Source of the DNA: Variovorax sp. SG517
GTDB taxonomy: Bacteria > Pseudomonadota > Gammaproteobacteria > Burkholderiales > Burkholderiaceae_C
Assembly: GCF_013376045.1 (NCBI RefSeq)
Contig: NZ_JABMJG010000013.1
Location: 62,001 to 126,000 of the forward strand
Reading direction: 5' to 3'
Length of the DNA: 64,000 nucleotides
Shown here one piece after another: positions 15,724-24,650 of this stretch. Under the pieces are notes generated by a model that saw only the letters and a list, made by a program, of their open reading frames with translations, searched no databases and had not been told where the DNA came from. Within the stretch, counting starts at the first letter, position 1. Every line of letters starts with the position of its first letter. The position numbers and the translations under genes are program-made.

Positions 15724-17562
15724 TCAGTTGGTTCTCGGCTCCGGCTTTTTCCCTTTCTTCTCGGGAGGAACACCGATTGTTTTATTCAACGCATCCACGT
15801 CCATTGATTCCAAGCCAGGACTCGCAAGATCCCTTTTGGCTTGCTCGTAATAGGAAACAGGAACGAAGTACTTCAGATAGCTTTTGCTTTTGACTATTTT
15901 CTGACTTCTCTTTCCGCTTTTTTCGATTACCTGAACCACTCTCTCGGCGTCCATGTTGAATGGTGAAAACTTGATTCGATCGTCTTGATTTCCACCGAGC
16001 AGGATCAGATTTTTTTCACCCGCCTTCCCGTACGCAAAGCCAACGTGATAGCCGTGCCCGTTCCTGCGCGTTGCAAGCGCGATCGCGCCGTATATCGGTT
16101 TCTCCAACTCCACGAAAATCGGATTCCGCATCTTCCTTCCCTCATCCATTTCATAAAAGCCATGAGCTCTGCCGAGCGTGGCACGCCGATCCCAAAATCC
16201 CATGTTGTCTACCGGATAGCCAGCTTTCAACAAGCACCAATTGGCAAAGGCAGCGCACCACGCTCTTTGGGAAAGAAATTTCGATCCATCCCCTATCTCG
16301 ACGTGATAGTCGATTTCCGCCTCTAACACTTCTTCTGTCTTGCCATGTCTGATCTTCGCTTCAGCGATGGCGATAGACATCCACGGAGCCCTTCCCGGCA
16401 CAGGATTGATCAGCGCCAGCACCTTCCCTTCGCCTTCCTTCGACCGCTCCGAGTCCGATGACCTGATTCCGGTCGGCACGGGAGGCGGTGGAGGAGAAAC
16501 TGCTTTTGGCCTCGATGGCACTGCCGGGCTTGCCGGTGCACTCGCAGCCAGTGGCTTGGCAGTGGCCATGGCGGGAGGAGCAGTCGAAGGCCTGGGGTCC
16601 GGCTTGGTCTTGCCGCTTCCCACAATCAACAGCACCTCACCCGGATAGATCCTGTCGTGCCCCCGTCCGTTGCCCTCCCTGATGGCTTCCACGCTGGTGC
16701 GATACAGCTGCGCGATCTTCCAGAGACTGTCGCCCGGCTGTACGACATAGCTCATGGGCTTTCTCTGCCCATGGGTCGAGCTGTTGATCTTTTCCGAGCC
16801 GGCGACGCCCTTCCACCTCTTGAATTTCGCAAGAAGGTTGAAATCCTTTCCGACGTCGCCCTGGATGGTTCCGACCGTCACGGCCTTCCTGCTCTTCGGA
16901 TCCGCCACCTTGACGTGCACGGCTGAGTTGTCGGCCGGGTGAATCACGGGAGGGAATCGCCCTGCGGCATCGGACTTGACCGTTTCCTCCCTGTCTCCTC
17001 TTTGCAGAACGATCTCTGCGCCGGGCAATGGCTGGCTGCCGTCGGTCGCGTTGATCCTGCTCACGGCAATCCAGGTTTCCTTCCTGGTCCCGGCGTTGGC
17101 GTGAAACCCCTCGATCTCCGCGATGCTGTTCACGATCTTTTCGAGTTCGGCGTCGCTGCACTCGCCGATCTTTCTGCCGGCTGGAATACCGCTGGTCTTG
17201 AGCAGATCGCGTATGTATTTCTCCGTGTCGTTTTCCTTCTTCGGGGCATAGACGGGAATGGCTTCGGAGATCGTCCTGTCGCCATGCAGGCGCTTCAGGT
17301 TTGCCTTCAGTTCCTCCCGGCCGGCGCCTTCATCGGGAAAGATCAGGAAGGTCCTGCCCGATCTGGTGGTGGCGACTCCGATGTAGCCCTTTGCTTTCCT
17401 GGGTGCAGGCACGCCGTCGACCTTCCTGGCAGTCAGGTCGCCGGGGTTATTGATACGCCATGGCAGCGTTCCGCCCGAGCGCAGCAGGTGACGGCCGTCT
17501 TCGCAGATGAATTCGGCGACTTCGATGTTGGGGTGGTAGGTGGCGGATATCAGTCTGGGCAT
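15724..17562 (-). CDS. Modular T6SS cargo effector with LysM and CHAP-like amidase (TIGR02594-type) domains
   Basis: The protein has 612 residues from the ATG at 17562; a TTG at 17583 overlaps the vgrG stop and would add seven. In order it shows: a phage-like WRINNPGDL domain with FLIFPDEGAG (about 35-150); a carboxypeptidase-regulatory-like beta domain (165-205); a LysM peptidoglycan-binding motif SYVVQPGDSLWKIAQLYRTS (about 271-315); a Pro/Ala-rich linker (318-375); and a C-terminal cysteine amidase domain (about 390-535). The last has the likely catalytic Cys436 (AWCAAFANWC), His506 (YHVGFAYG) and Asn525 (GGNQDD). No signal peptide is present. Following vgrG directly, it is best read as a cell-wall-degrading effector delivered by the T6SS spike. 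The 3' half is AT-rich. Confidence 0.82.
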   Translation of the reverse strand: MPRLISATYHPNIEVAEFICEDGRHLLRSGGTLPWRINNPGDLTARKVDGVPAPRKAKGYIGVATTRSGRTFLIFPDEGAGREELKANLKRLHGDRTISEAIPVYAPKKENDTEKYIRDLLKTSGIPAGRKIGECSDAELEKIVNSIAEIEGFHANAGTRKETWIAVSRINATDGSQPLPGAEIVLQRGDREETVKSDAAGRFPPVIHPADNSAVHVKVADPKSRKAVTVGTIQGDVGKDFNLLAKFKRWKGVAGSEKINSSTHGQRKPMSYVVQPGDSLWKIAQLYRTSVEAIREGNGRGHDRIYPGEVLLIVGSGKTKPDPRPSTAPPAMATAKPLAASAPASPAVPSRPKAVSPPPPPVPTGIRSSDSERSKEGEGKVLALINPVPGRAPWMSIAIAEAKIRHGKTEEVLEAEIDYHVEIGDGSKFLSQRAWCAAFANWCLLKAGYPVDNMGFWDRRATLGRAHGFYEMDEGRKMRNPIFVELEKPIYGAIALATRRNGHGYHVGFAYGKAGEKNLILLGGNQDDRIKFSPFNMDAERVVQVIEKSGKRSQKIVKSKSYLKYFVPVSYYEQAKRDLASPGLESMDVDALNKTIGVPPEKKGKKPEPRTN

Positions 17563-17579
17563 GCTGGTGTTTCCATTGC

Positions 17580-20272
17580 TCAAACCAAGCCGTTCAGATG
17601 GACTTCGACAGCCGATGCATACATGGAGTCCTCCGCTCCCGGCGACTCGGTCTCGCCGTCGTCATCGGCCCGGGCATCGTCTTCCGCGCTGTCTGGCTCG
17701 GTGCGAATCGTTGGAACGGGCGTCCAGTCCCAGGCTTCTTCTCCCACCACCAGCACTGCCTCGTCCGGCGTTTCGAACGCGACGCGGGGCAATCGCCCGC
17801 TGTCGGGAATGACGCCTTCTGCCAGCGTCTGGCGCTTCTCGCCGAGGATCCGGTAAGGCAGCCCCGACATGCCCACGTGCTTGAAGATCTCGTCGCTGCC
17901 GAGGGGCGCGAAGCGCACGCTGTACTTGTCGTCGTGGCTCACGCCTTCCATGCGCCGGCGCTTGGCCATGTCCATCGGCCCTGCATAGCTGTGGGTGGCT
18001 GCGTGCTCGCGCCAAAGGCCCTGGGTGCCGTGAACGATGCCCGAGGCGCTCCACCTGGAAAAACTACCCCCGCCGTTGACGACGATTTCTTCCTTGGCGG
18101 TGATGCTGATCCTGTCGGACTCCAGCTTGATGTCGAGCCTGGCCAGCAGGTTGATGCTGTTCTGCAGTGCGACGATGTCGATGCCGGCCGTGGCTGCGGT
18201 CAGGCGGATGGCTTTGTGTGCGAAAAGACGTACAGCCTCTTTCACGCTCACCAGAAAGCTCCTGCCGGCGCTGATGCTGGTGTGCCCGCCGCTGCTCAGC
18301 GCGTTGTGCGTGATGCTGGCGATGTGGGTGGCACCTGCCGCCGTACTGTGGATGCCGGCCGCGCTGGCGAGCACGAGGTGCGGTTCGCAGAGTTCAGGGA
18401 AATCTCCCTGCCGCGAAGGGTGGCCCTTGATCGCGTCGTTCTGTTCCTTGAGGGCCTGCGTGACCGCGTCCTGGTCGCCCGCTTCGTGCGCCTTCGCTTC
18501 CTGGGCAGTCTGGCTCTGGCGTTCATGCAGGTCGCGCGCGGCCGTCAGGCGCGCGACTGTTTCTCCAAGATCGGTGATGTGCGCTTCGGCACCGGGCCTC
18601 GGCTCGGTGCTGAGCAGCAAGCCCCTTGCGGCGCGCACCGCGGCATGCCCATCGGTACGCAGCTCGGCGCCCTCGCCCCGGTCGTCCTTGCGGCCTGCCG
18701 TGTCGTCGATGCGCCCGATGTGGCCGAGGCTCAGGCTGCTGCTGAGATGGTCGCTCTTGAGTTGTGCCTGGATTTTTCCGGGCTGATCGTCAAGCACCAG
18801 GTGGTTGCCGCGCGATCCGCCTGCTGCACCGGTATTCAATTCGCGGCTGCGAAGGCCCGATAGGTTCTGCTGGTCGGGCAGCCGCCACGCGGGCATGTTC
18901 TCGGCGTTGAACACACGGCCGGTGATGATGGGACAGTCCGGGTCGCCGCCCAGGAAATCGACGACCACCTCCTGGCCTACGCGCGGCAGGGCAGCCGCCC
19001 CGAAAGTCTCTCCGGCCCAGGCCATGGACACGCGGATCCAGCAGCTGGAGTTGTCGTTGCGCTGCCCGATACGGTCCCAGTGGAACTGCACCTTCACGCG
19101 GCCGTACTGGTCGACCCAGATCTCTTCGTTCTTCGGTCCGACAACGATGGCGGTCTGGGGTCCGCGGGTGCGGGGCTTGGGCGTGATGCGCGGCGGCCGC
19201 CACGCATGGCTCACGGGCTGCGCCTCGAAGCCGAAGCGCTGGACGGAGCCTTCGCCGGCATCGGCGCCTTCGGTGGCTCGGAGGTTCTCCCTCAACTCGT
19301 AGTCGACGGCAATCAGAAGGTGCTTGCGGTTCTGATCGTCCCTCGGGTGGCCCGCCAGCTCGAAGATGCAGCCCGGCGCGAGCTCTCGCCTGTTGGAGCG
19401 ACCGCTGGCAACGCTGCCGCCGCTGAGTTGCTCTTCGATGCGGGTGCGTGCACAGGCCTCGCCGTCGTCGTAGTGCCTGTAGCCGCCGGGCCATTCGTAG
19501 AGTTCGAGGCCGTCGTGCGCGTGGCCGGTGCGCAGCTCCCGTCGGCTGGAGAGATCCGCCTTTGGCTTGAGCGGGTCGTAGTCGTTGTGAAGTGCAGGCC
19601 GGAGCGGACTTCTTCGCTCGTGCGCCATTCATGGATGCGTTCGTTCAAACCATCGCCACCCCCGGTCATTCCCGCCTTCTCCAGCGGATGAAACCGCACC
19701 GTCTCCCCTCCAGGCAACGGATCGTGCGAGCCCGGCACGTCATCCGCAAACACCAGCACCTGCCGCTGCGCCTCATGCCGGAAGTAGTAGTAGATGCCTT
19801 CCAGCTCGCACAGCCGCGAGACAAAGGAGAAGTCGCTCTCGCCGTACTGCACGCAGTACTCCCACACGCGGTACTCGCGGGCCAGCCGCTTCTCCATGGG
19901 GTAGCCGTAGGCTTCGAGCACGTCGGCGACGATGTCCGCAACGGTCCTGCCCTGGAAGATTCGGAAGTCGCTGCGCCGCGTCGCGAGCCACAGCCACGGG
20001 CGCAGCCTCATGCGGTAGAAGCTGTGCCGTGCGTCCTCCCCGGCCAGGCCGAAGGACGCGACGACACCGCCGAGGTAGCGCGTGCCGCCGCTCTCGGTCT
20101 GCATCGCCACGGTGGCGGTCTTGCCGAGCAGCGCTTTCGGATCGACGTTGTTGCTGCTGCCCAGCAGTTCCACGTCGAAGTCGTGGAGTTGGCTCAGCGC
20201 CTCGCGGCCGGTCAGCCGGTGGAACTGCAGCGCCTCCCCCAAGGGGGTCTGAATGGAAACCCGGCGCGTCAT
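17580..20272 (-). pseudogene. vgrG: VgrG (T6SS spike protein) gene interrupted by a frameshift
   Basis: The N-terminal part starts at 20272 (MTRRVSIQTPLGEALQFHRL) and follows the gp27-like fold through YCVQYGESDFSFVSRLCELEGIYYYF to GLNERIHEWRTSEEVRSGLHF. Near 19586-19590 the frame is lost; homology continues in another frame at DYDPLKPKADLSSRREL. It then passes through the gp5-like region (WVDQYGRVKVQFHWDRIG, ISMAWAGETFG-type motif) and a DUF2345-like region to the stop at 17580. The total length is one base short of a multiple of three, so a single-base loss explains it; repaired, the protein would have about 897 residues. A TTGA overlap links it to the effector gene. It is either a true pseudogene, a sequencing error or a recoding site. 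Confidence 0.85.
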
Positions 20273-20601
20273 CGCACCACCGCGGACGCAAACGCAACGG
20301 CGCACGGCGCCGGGCGAACATGCCGGCACGTGCCATCGAAGATGGACATGGATCCTCCCTGAAATCGCCGCTCTGATCGGCGGCATGTTTCGTCGGAGTA
20401 TCCGGGCGCGCACGGCCTTCCATCCGGCAGCGGCGAGATGGCACGCGGATTCGTGAACGATTGCGCGTACCGGCCGAGCCACACACCCGCCCTCGACCGC
20501 CGGGGTGTCGAATGTTCACAGGTCGATGCCCGACGAGCCGGTCGTTCGCGATTTCCGGCAGCCGGATGGCGCGCGTGGCCGCGGTCGGCCAGCTTCCGCT
20601 T

Positions 20602-20787
20602 CTTATCTACTTACTCTGTTATTTAAAGATAGTAGTAGTAGATAAGGGTAAACCCGCGCTGTGGACAGCAGCGTTTTTTCCTTGCGCGACAAGGACTTGC
20701 GGTCCCCGTACCACTGTGCGTGTGCCTGCTTCCGGCCTGCAATCGGAAATGGAACAACATCCTGGAGGTCGCTCCGGCTGTGGATAA
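20602..20787 (+). other. Replication-origin-like module (TAG repeats plus DnaA boxes)
   Basis: Within the 580-base gene-free stretch 20273-20853 there is an AT-rich block bounded by a 10-bp inverted repeat, CTTATCTACT (20602-20611) and AGTAGATAAG (20637-20646). TTATTTAAAGA and four TAG-type trinucleotides lie between. It is followed by GGGTAAACCCGCGC, a DnaA-box-like TGTGGACAG (20660-20668), and an exact DnaA consensus TGTGGATAA (20779-20787). AT-rich DNA, trinucleotide repeats, a GC-rich spacer and a DnaA box in that order is the layout of bacterial origin unwinding regions. No dnaA, dnaN, parAB or repA gene is near. The rest of the stretch shows no gene I can support. Confidence 0.5.
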
Positions 20788-20853
20788 GGCCCCACTTGTT
20801 CCGGAACTGTCCCCAGAGTTGTCTCGGCGAAGCATTCGGAATGCAGGGAGCGG

Positions 20854-21066
20854 TCAGCGCAGGCCTGTGCCTGTCCCCGCGGGACGCTCGATGTCGCGGA
20901 CGGCATTCTGAAATTCGAACTGGACGGTCCCGGCCGCACGCTCCCGTTCGACGGCGAGATGCAGCAGGGCGATGGTCGCGATCAACACCGCCATGGCGAG
21001 CAGGAGCCAGAACTCCCCTCCCGGCGGCTGTGGATGCTGATGGCCTCGTCGATTGCGACTGCTCAT
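20854..21066 (-). CDS. Small single-span membrane protein of unknown function
   Basis: The protein has 70 residues. A polar, basic N-terminus (MSSRNRRGHQHPQPP) precedes one hydrophobic helix (FWLLLAMAVLIATIALLHLAV, residues 19-39). A charged, soluble tail with ERERAAG and FQNAVRDIER follows. The gene has a strong GGAGGAA ribosome site five bases before the ATG, which is the main reason to accept it. I recognise no family. It stands alone between the origin-like region and the monooxygenase-like operon. The basic end suggests it faces the cytoplasm. Confidence 0.6.
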   Translation of the reverse strand: MSSRNRRGHQHPQPPGGEFWLLLAMAVLIATIALLHLAVERERAAGTVQFEFQNAVRDIERPAGTGTGLR

Positions 21067-21226
21067 ATGTGTTCCTCCGAATTCCTACCGCCAAAACCGA
21101 AGAAGCACGCAGTGTGTGTTTTTCGCGCCGGCCCGCACGTCGGACAAAGCTGGCGGGGTTTGTATGCCGCTTCCGATGCTCCCCGTTCCGCCGGTCCGCA
21201 ATCGACCGGCGCGGGCGCAGAAGGCT

Positions 21227-21547
21227 CTACCGGTCCACGACGATGCGATGGATCTGGATCCTCTCGGGCAATTCGATCAGCAGCTCCTTGTCCCGCGGAA
21301 GGTGGTGGACGGTCAGCGGATCGCCCTTCGTGAAGGCGGTCATCGATTCCATGTCGGGCCAGTAAGAGATGGTCGTGAACCAGGTTTCGTCCTCGCGGTC
21401 CTCTCGCAGGAGCTGGACGCCGAGCGCGGTCCTTTCCAACGGCGGCACGCCCTCGGCGCGGTTGTAGGCTTCGTACTCGTCGGCAACTTCGGGCCGGGTT
21501 CGGCCTCGCCAAATGCGGGCGATAGCGGGCTTGGGCTTGTTGGTCAT
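21227..21547 (-). CDS. ABM-like (dimeric alpha/beta barrel) small protein
   Basis: The protein has 106 residues from the Met at 21547 (MTNKPKPAIARIWRGRTRP). The stretch ARIWRGRTRPEVADEYEAY, the TALGVQLLRED region and ETWFTTISYWPDMESMTAF have the pattern of an antibiotic-biosynthesis-monooxygenase-like ferredoxin fold. Such proteins include heme- or quinone-acting monooxygenases and stress proteins. It is the last gene of the SDR operon, starting 40 bases after the SDR stop; a longer start at 21610 would overlap the SDR gene. No catalytic residue can be assigned. Confidence 0.72.
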   Translation of the reverse strand: MTNKPKPAIARIWRGRTRPEVADEYEAYNRAEGVPPLERTALGVQLLREDREDETWFTTISYWPDMESMTAFTKGDPLTVHHLPRDKELLIELPERIQIHRIVVDR

Positions 21548-21587
21548 GGCGGTCCCACTTCCTGGCAGGCGGCCTCGGGGCTCCGCG

Positions 21588-22379
21588 TCAGAAGGCGCTC
21601 TTGACGACACCGCCGTCGACGCGCAGTGCCGCTCCCGTGGTCGCCGACGCGAGCGGACTTGCCACGTAGGCCACGAGCGAGGCCACCTCCTGCGGCGAGG
21701 CGAAGCGCTTGATCAGCGACGTGGGGCGGACGTGGTCGAAGAACTCCGCCTCGACCTGTTCGAAGCTCTTGTCGCTCGATCGCGCCATGCCTTCCACGAA
21801 GTCGCCGACGCCGCGCGATTTCGTCGGGCCTGGCAGCACGCTGTTCACCGTGATGTTCGTGCCGGCGACCGCTTCCGCGAGGCCGCGCGAAACCGCGAGC
21901 TGCGCGGTCTTCGTCATGCCGTAGTGGATCATCTCGGTCGGAATCTGCACCGCGCTTTCGCTCGAGATGAAGATGATCCTTCCCCAGTTCGTGCGCTTCA
22001 TTTCGGGCAGCACCAGGCGCGCGAGGCGCACGCCGCTCAGCACGTTGACGTCGAAGAAGCGCTGCCAGTCTTCATCGGGAATGTCTTCGAAAGCCTTGGC
22101 TTCGAAGATGCCCAGGTTGTTCACGAGGATGCCGATGCCGGGGTTGCGGCGCACGACCTCCTCGGCGGCGTCGGCCCGGCTCAGGTCCGCGGCGTGGCCG
22201 GTCACCGTGCCATGCGTCTCCTGGCGGATGCGCTCCACCGCCTCGTCGACCGCCGCCTGCGACCTGCCGTTGACGATGACGCTCGCGCCCTCCTGGGCCA
22301 GGGTGTGCGCGATGGCGTAGCCGATGCCGGCCGTGCTGCCGCTGACCAGCGCCAGCTTGCCATTGAGTCGAAGGTCCAT
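21588..22379 (-). CDS. Short-chain dehydrogenase/reductase (SDR)
   Basis: The protein has 263 residues of the classical SDR type. The nucleotide motif is LVSGSTAGIGYAIAHTLA, followed by the NNLG motif in ILVNNLGIFEA. The catalytic Ser lies in IIFISSESAVQIP, and Tyr and Lys in HYGMTKTAQ. The C-terminal RVDGGVVKS is usual. The Arg in VNGRSQAAVD after the second strand favours NADP(H). It is transcribed between the alpha/beta hydrolase and the ABM-like gene. The three probably act together on one carbonyl- or alcohol-containing compound, which is unidentified. Confidence 0.92.
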   Translation of the reverse strand: MDLRLNGKLALVSGSTAGIGYAIAHTLAQEGASVIVNGRSQAAVDEAVERIRQETHGTVTGHAADLSRADAAEEVVRRNPGIGILVNNLGIFEAKAFEDIPDEDWQRFFDVNVLSGVRLARLVLPEMKRTNWGRIIFISSESAVQIPTEMIHYGMTKTAQLAVSRGLAEAVAGTNITVNSVLPGPTKSRGVGDFVEGMARSSDKSFEQVEAEFFDHVRPTSLIKRFASPQEVASLVAYVASPLASATTGAALRVDGGVVKSAF

Positions 22380-22457
22380 GTCCGTTCTCCTTGTCGGTTC
22401 GAAGTCCGTGTCCGTGAAGATTTGCCACCCGTGCCGTCGGGAGGCGAGTCGGGCCCG

Positions 22458-23423
22458 TCAGCCCTGGCCCAGGAAGTCGATCAGCGCCGGGATGACCTGG
22501 CCCGGCGCCTCTTCCATCAGCCAGTGCCCGGACCCCTTGACGATCACGCCCTGCACGTTGGTCGCCACCATCCTGCCCTGCTCGATCAGGAACGTCCCGC
22601 CCGCCTTTTCGCCGGAGAGAACCAGCATCGGCATGGGCAGCGGCGTCTTGCCCAATTCCGCGAACTCTGCCGCATCCTGCTCGAAGGCCTTGAAATATTC
22701 AAATCCCGCACGCATGCCGCCAGGTTGCGCGTAGGCCTTTGCATAGAACCGGCGATCGGCCTCGGGCACGGAATGCTTGGGGTCCGCCGCGAAGTCATTC
22801 CAGAAATGCTCGAAATAGATGCGCTCGCGCCCGCTCACGAGCGCCAGCGGCGTCGGGCCGTGGAAGTGGAAATGCCAGAGGTCGCGAAGGAGCCAGACGT
22901 TCTGCCATGCGCCGATGCCGGGCAGGAAGGCGTCCATGAGCACCACCTTGTCCGTCTCCGAAGGAAACTGGGCAGCGTACGCGTAGGCCACCATCAAGCC
23001 GATGTCATGGCCCACGATGCTGGCGCTGCGAATGCCCAGCGAGCGGACCAGCTCATGGATGTCGACGGCCATGTTCTTCTTTCCGTAGCCCGTCTCCGGC
23101 TTCGACGAATTGCCGGCCCCGCGAAGATCGGGCACGACCACCGTGTGCGTCTTCGCGAGCAGCGGCATCAGCGGATTCCACATATGCCCCGTCTCGGCGT
23201 AGCCGTGCAGCAGCACGACGGCCGGGCCGGAGCCGCCGATGCGGTAGGCGATGCGGGTGCCGTTCACCTGCGCGCTGCCTGCGCGGAAGCCCGGGACCGC
23301 GTCGATGGCCGGTGCGGCATGCGCCGGGGCACCCATGGCAAGTGCGGCGCCGACCGCGGCCGCGCCAGCGATCAGCGTCCGGCGGGCAGGGCTGGGAAGG
23401 GAGGTGGGCTGGGTCGGTGTCAT
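22458..23423 (-). CDS. Exported alpha/beta hydrolase, epoxide-hydrolase-like
   Basis: The protein has 321 residues from the Met at 23423, with AGGAAG upstream. The N-terminus has a twin-arginine-like signal (SPARRTLIAGAAAVGAALAM, cut after APAHA), so it probably works in the periplasm. The fold motifs are the oxyanion loop VVLLHGYAETGHMW, the nucleophile elbow GHDIGLMVAYAYA with Asp in place of Ser, and the late catalytic His in KGSGHWLMEE. An Asp nucleophile is typical of epoxide hydrolases and haloalkane or fluoroacetate dehalogenases. It is divergent from the LysR gene at 23542, its likely regulator. Confidence 0.88.
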   Translation of the reverse strand: MTPTQPTSLPSPARRTLIAGAAAVGAALAMGAPAHAAPAIDAVPGFRAGSAQVNGTRIAYRIGGSGPAVVLLHGYAETGHMWNPLMPLLAKTHTVVVPDLRGAGNSSKPETGYGKKNMAVDIHELVRSLGIRSASIVGHDIGLMVAYAYAAQFPSETDKVVLMDAFLPGIGAWQNVWLLRDLWHFHFHGPTPLALVSGRERIYFEHFWNDFAADPKHSVPEADRRFYAKAYAQPGGMRAGFEYFKAFEQDAAEFAELGKTPLPMPMLVLSGEKAGGTFLIEQGRMVATNVQGVIVKGSGHWLMEEAPGQVIPALIDFLGQG

Positions 23424-23507
23424 GCTGAACTTCCTTTCTGTGTTTCGAGGTGACGCAAATTTATGATTCAGCTTCACTTCCAGAAAGAGCCCAAAGATGG
23501 TTTACTC

Positions 23508-23524
23508 ATTCAGCTTTCCTGAAT
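23508..23524. promoter_or_regulatory. LysR-type operator between the hydrolase operon and its LysR gene
   Basis: ATTCAG and CTGAAT arms flank a CTTTC spacer, with a T-N11-A core from T23510 to A23522. A second copy of the half-site with its flank (ATTCAGCTT) occurs at 23466-23474. Both lie in the 118-base gap between the divergent genes. Confidence 0.5.
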
Positions 23525-23541
23525 GATTGGAGCCAACTGCC

Positions 23542-24468
23542 ATGGACCGACTGCGTGCTTACGAGGTGTTCGTCACGGTGGTCGCGCGGGGCAGCTTCAC
23601 CAAGGCGGCCGACGCGTTGGACACTTCTCCGGCCAACGTGACGCGCTATGTCAACGAGCTGGAAGCCCACCTGCGCACGCGGCTGATCAACCGCACGTCG
23701 CGGCGCCTGTCGCTCACCGAGGGCGGTGAAGCGCTGTTCGATCGGGCGAAGTCGATCCTCGAGGAAGTGGCGGAGACGGAGGCGCTGGCCACCACCGCCT
23801 CGCTCCAGCCGCGCGGGCGCCTGCGCATCAACGCGCCGCTGAGTTTCGGCAGCATCGTGCTGGCGCCTTTGTGGCCGAGGTTCATGGCGAAGTATCCCGA
23901 CGTCGAGCTGGACATCGCGCTCATCGACCGCGTGGTCGACATCGTCGAAGAAGGCTACGACCTGGCCATCCGCATCTCGCGGACCACGTCGGGCAACCAC
24001 ATCGCGCGCCGCCTGGGCCGCTCGCAGAACCTGGTGTGCGCCTCACCCGAATACCTGGCGACTCATGGCATGCCCGAGGTCCCGGCGGACCTTTGGCGGC
24101 ACCAGTGCCTGGGCTACACGTACGGCGCCACATCCGACGAGTGGCAGTTCGCCGGCCCCGACGGGACGCTGGAGTCCGTGCGCGTGCGCTGGGCGCTGCG
24201 GGCGAACAACGGCGAAACCGCCCGTGCCGCGGCGCTCGCCGGCGTCGGCGTGATCTGGCAGCCGAGCTTCGTGATCGGAGAGGACTTGCGGGCCGGTCGA
24301 TTGGTCGAGGTCATGCCCGGCTTTCGCATGCCTCCCATCGACATCCTGGCGATCTACGCAAGCCGGCGCCACCTCAGTGCGAAGGTGCGGGTGATGGTCG
24401 ACTTTCTGGTGGAGGCCCTGCGAGATCCGCCGTGGGAAGAAGGCGAATCGGCGGCCATCGGCAAGTGA
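23542..24468 (+). CDS. LysR-family regulator
   Basis: The protein has 308 residues from the ATG at 23542 (MDRLRAYEVFVTVVARG). The DNA-binding region reads GSFTKAADALDTSPANVTRYVNELEAHLRTRLINRTSRRLSLTEGG-like, typical of the CrgA/DsdC branch. The effector domain follows with RGRLRINAPLSFGSIVLAP and LAIRISR. LysR proteins of this branch often control a divergent operon, here the hydrolase-SDR-ABM genes, through the palindrome at 23508. A TTG at 23527 would add five residues. The inducer is unknown. Confidence 0.93.
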   Translation: MDRLRAYEVFVTVVARGSFTKAADALDTSPANVTRYVNELEAHLRTRLINRTSRRLSLTEGGEALFDRAKSILEEVAETEALATTASLQPRGRLRINAPLSFGSIVLAPLWPRFMAKYPDVELDIALIDRVVDIVEEGYDLAIRISRTTSGNHIARRLGRSQNLVCASPEYLATHGMPEVPADLWRHQCLGYTYGATSDEWQFAGPDGTLESVRVRWALRANNGETARAAALAGVGVIWQPSFVIGEDLRAGRLVEVMPGFRMPPIDILAIYASRRHLSAKVRVMVDFLVEALRDPPWEEGESAAIGK

Positions 24469-24589
24469 CCCCGCTGCCGGCCCGAGGCACCGGGCGTGCA
24501 GGTTTCGATGGAACCCGGCGCCGCGGCACGATCCACCGAGGGCCCCCCGCAAACGCACATTTCACGCTTTTCTCCCTGCATCGTTCAGC

Positions 24590-24621
24590 ATCAATGCGGC
24601 AGCGTTTTCCTTAGCATTGAT
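24590..24621. promoter_or_regulatory. Inverted repeat upstream of the amine-oxidation operon
   Basis: ATCAATGC (24590-24597) and GCATTGAT (24614-24621) form perfect 8-base arms with a 16-base spacer. A further GCATTGA copy follows at 24625-24631. It ends 29 bases before the cupin start and could be an operator for an unlinked regulator. Confidence 0.4.
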
Positions 24622-24650
24622 CGGCATTGAACCCGCAAGAAAGGCTTTCG

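Noticed and set aside
19313..19585. The out-of-frame tail of the N-terminal VgrG frame
   Set aside because: It becomes Thr/Arg/Ser-rich junk after the frameshift and is not a separate domain.
20671..20700. T run next to a TCCTTG/CAAGGA hairpin near the origin-like module as a terminator
   Set aside because: The T run precedes the hairpin on the plus strand and becomes an A run after it on the minus strand, the wrong order for termination.
20603..21094. A 163-codon minus-strand open frame over the origin-like region
   Set aside because: It has no domain and overlaps the better supported small membrane protein; its start lacks a ribosome site.
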